From assembly GCA_015485035.1 (NCBI GenBank), contig WFUI01000040.1:1-17271 (forward strand): 17,271 nt of DNA, in the 5' to 3' direction. The position numbers and the translations under genes are program-made. The DNA comes from Mariprofundus sp. GTDB lineage: Bacteria > Pseudomonadota > Zetaproteobacteria > Mariprofundales > Mariprofundaceae. The notes under the pieces were generated by a model. That model made no database searches and was not told the origin of the DNA. It was given only the letters and a program-made list of their open reading frames with translations. Of this stretch, positions 16,618-17,271 are shown in pieces (position 1 is the first letter of the stretch; each line of letters starts with the position of its first letter).

Positions 16618-17271
16618 TCATACAGGTTTGTGCGACACTGGCTGCACCCGAACGTTGAACAGCTCACCGGAAATACTGAATGATTTTGCCTGATTGCCCA
16701 GCATGGAAGCAAGCGCCCTGGCTTCAGGCGCGGCCTGTATCTGCACACGCCCATTGATCGTCCACTGTTGCGGTAATGTTCCGGACAGATCAAGCTGACC
16801 TGAACCGGACAGAGCCACAACAGTGCCGCCTGTAAGCAACCATTGCCAATGACCGGGGATATTTTCTGCAGTGTTCAATGTCAGCTGGTAATCCCCCAGG
16901 GGTTTATCAAACATGGGCAAAGGACTGTAGCCTGTTGCCATCGCACCTTAAGCTGTCCCGTTACAGGCAACCCGCTGACCGCATCCAATTGCATAGTCCC
17001 CGAGAATCTCAGCTGGCCACCGGCATCAACAGGCAATGGCAACCGTTGCTTCCAGTACGATTGAAGCGCCACCACTTCGAGCACTGCATTTAGGTCATGG
17101 ATAACTATATGACCACCCTGCCAGGCCAGCACAGCCTCAGCTGACTGATCCATCATCTCGGCATGCACGCTGGCAGCAGCTATACCAGTGAACAGCGATG
17201 CCCATGCCGGGCTGATGCTCAGTGAATCCAGCACGACAGGTGATGGCATATGAGCGGCCTGAACGGATAAA
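16618..17271 (-). CDS. gspN: Type II secretion system protein N (GspN)-like, 5' end outside window, apparent frameshift
   Basis: GspN-like proteins are inner-membrane-anchored, periplasmic accessory parts of type II secretion. The reading frame enters from the window's right edge (LSVQAAHMPSPVVLDSLSIS) and continues through LPVDAGGQLRFSGTMQLDAV and GQLKVRWQQATV. There the homology jumps frame and resumes as PMFDKPLGDYQLTLNTAEN, ending SISGELFNVRVQPVSHKPV. One extra T in the TTT run (plus strand AAA, 16919-16921) would join them as VLLPMFDKPLGDY, so a single-base deletion is the simplest reading. Features typical of the family are the beta-rich repeat, the 'W..A....PLGDY.L' segment and the SGSGQLDLSG part. 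The signal-anchor would lie outside the window. An ATG at 17249 is probably internal, since the frame is open to the edge. Family assignment is moderate. Confidence 0.6.

Noticed and set aside
1..17271. Searched by eye for tRNA genes, CRISPR arrays, transposase genes, sigma-54 promoters and a pilin gene
   Set aside because: None found; a covariance-model or profile search was not possible here, so small RNAs could still be missed.

Overview
The window looks like chromosomal DNA of a Gram-negative member of the Pseudomonadota. The rpsO-pnp pair, a Rho factor, and a type IV pilus block with linked coaE and aroE all fit this. A deep-branching or Zetaproteobacteria-like lineage is possible, but I infer that from gene content and cannot prove it. 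Two DNA-handling genes of accessory character lie at the left edge, and housekeeping and pilus genes fill the rest.

Left part (1-2749, + strand): the 3' portion of an MmeI-like (type IIL) SAM-dependent DNA methyltransferase/restriction gene, with an apparent one-base frameshift near 175. Its stop codon overlaps the start of an unrecognised 137-residue protein. A structured, gene-free stretch (2750-3044) follows, with two mutually exclusive hairpins and a candidate rpsO promoter.

Centre-left (3045-6278, + strand): rpsO, an intrinsic terminator, pnp, a second strong terminator, then a HAD pyrimidine-5'-nucleotidase-like gene. That gene converges on rho across a large G/C-rich foldback.

Right part (6345-17271, - strand, read right to left): gspN-like (incomplete at the window edge, apparent frameshift), aroE, pilB, pilC, pilS, pilR, pilD, coaE, then rho after a 289-base gap. 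From aroE to coaE the genes overlap by a few bases or sit less than 100 bases apart, so they probably form one transcription unit. PilB is the extension ATPase, PilC the inner-membrane platform and PilD the prepilin peptidase/methylase. PilS/PilR is a sigma-54-type two-component system that in other bacteria controls pilin transcription. No pilin (pilA) gene is in the window. GspN is a type II secretion component, which uses the same prepilin peptidase.

The least explained items are: a CACAGAG-type repeat inside the methyltransferase reading frame; the alternative hairpins upstream of rpsO; a Rho with a ~135-residue basic/acidic extension carrying two AT-hook-like motifs; an open frame with no ATG/GTG start between coaE and rho; and a short pilB-pilC spacer holding a hairpin and a well-placed 28-codon ORF. 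No tRNA, rRNA, CRISPR array or insertion sequence was seen.
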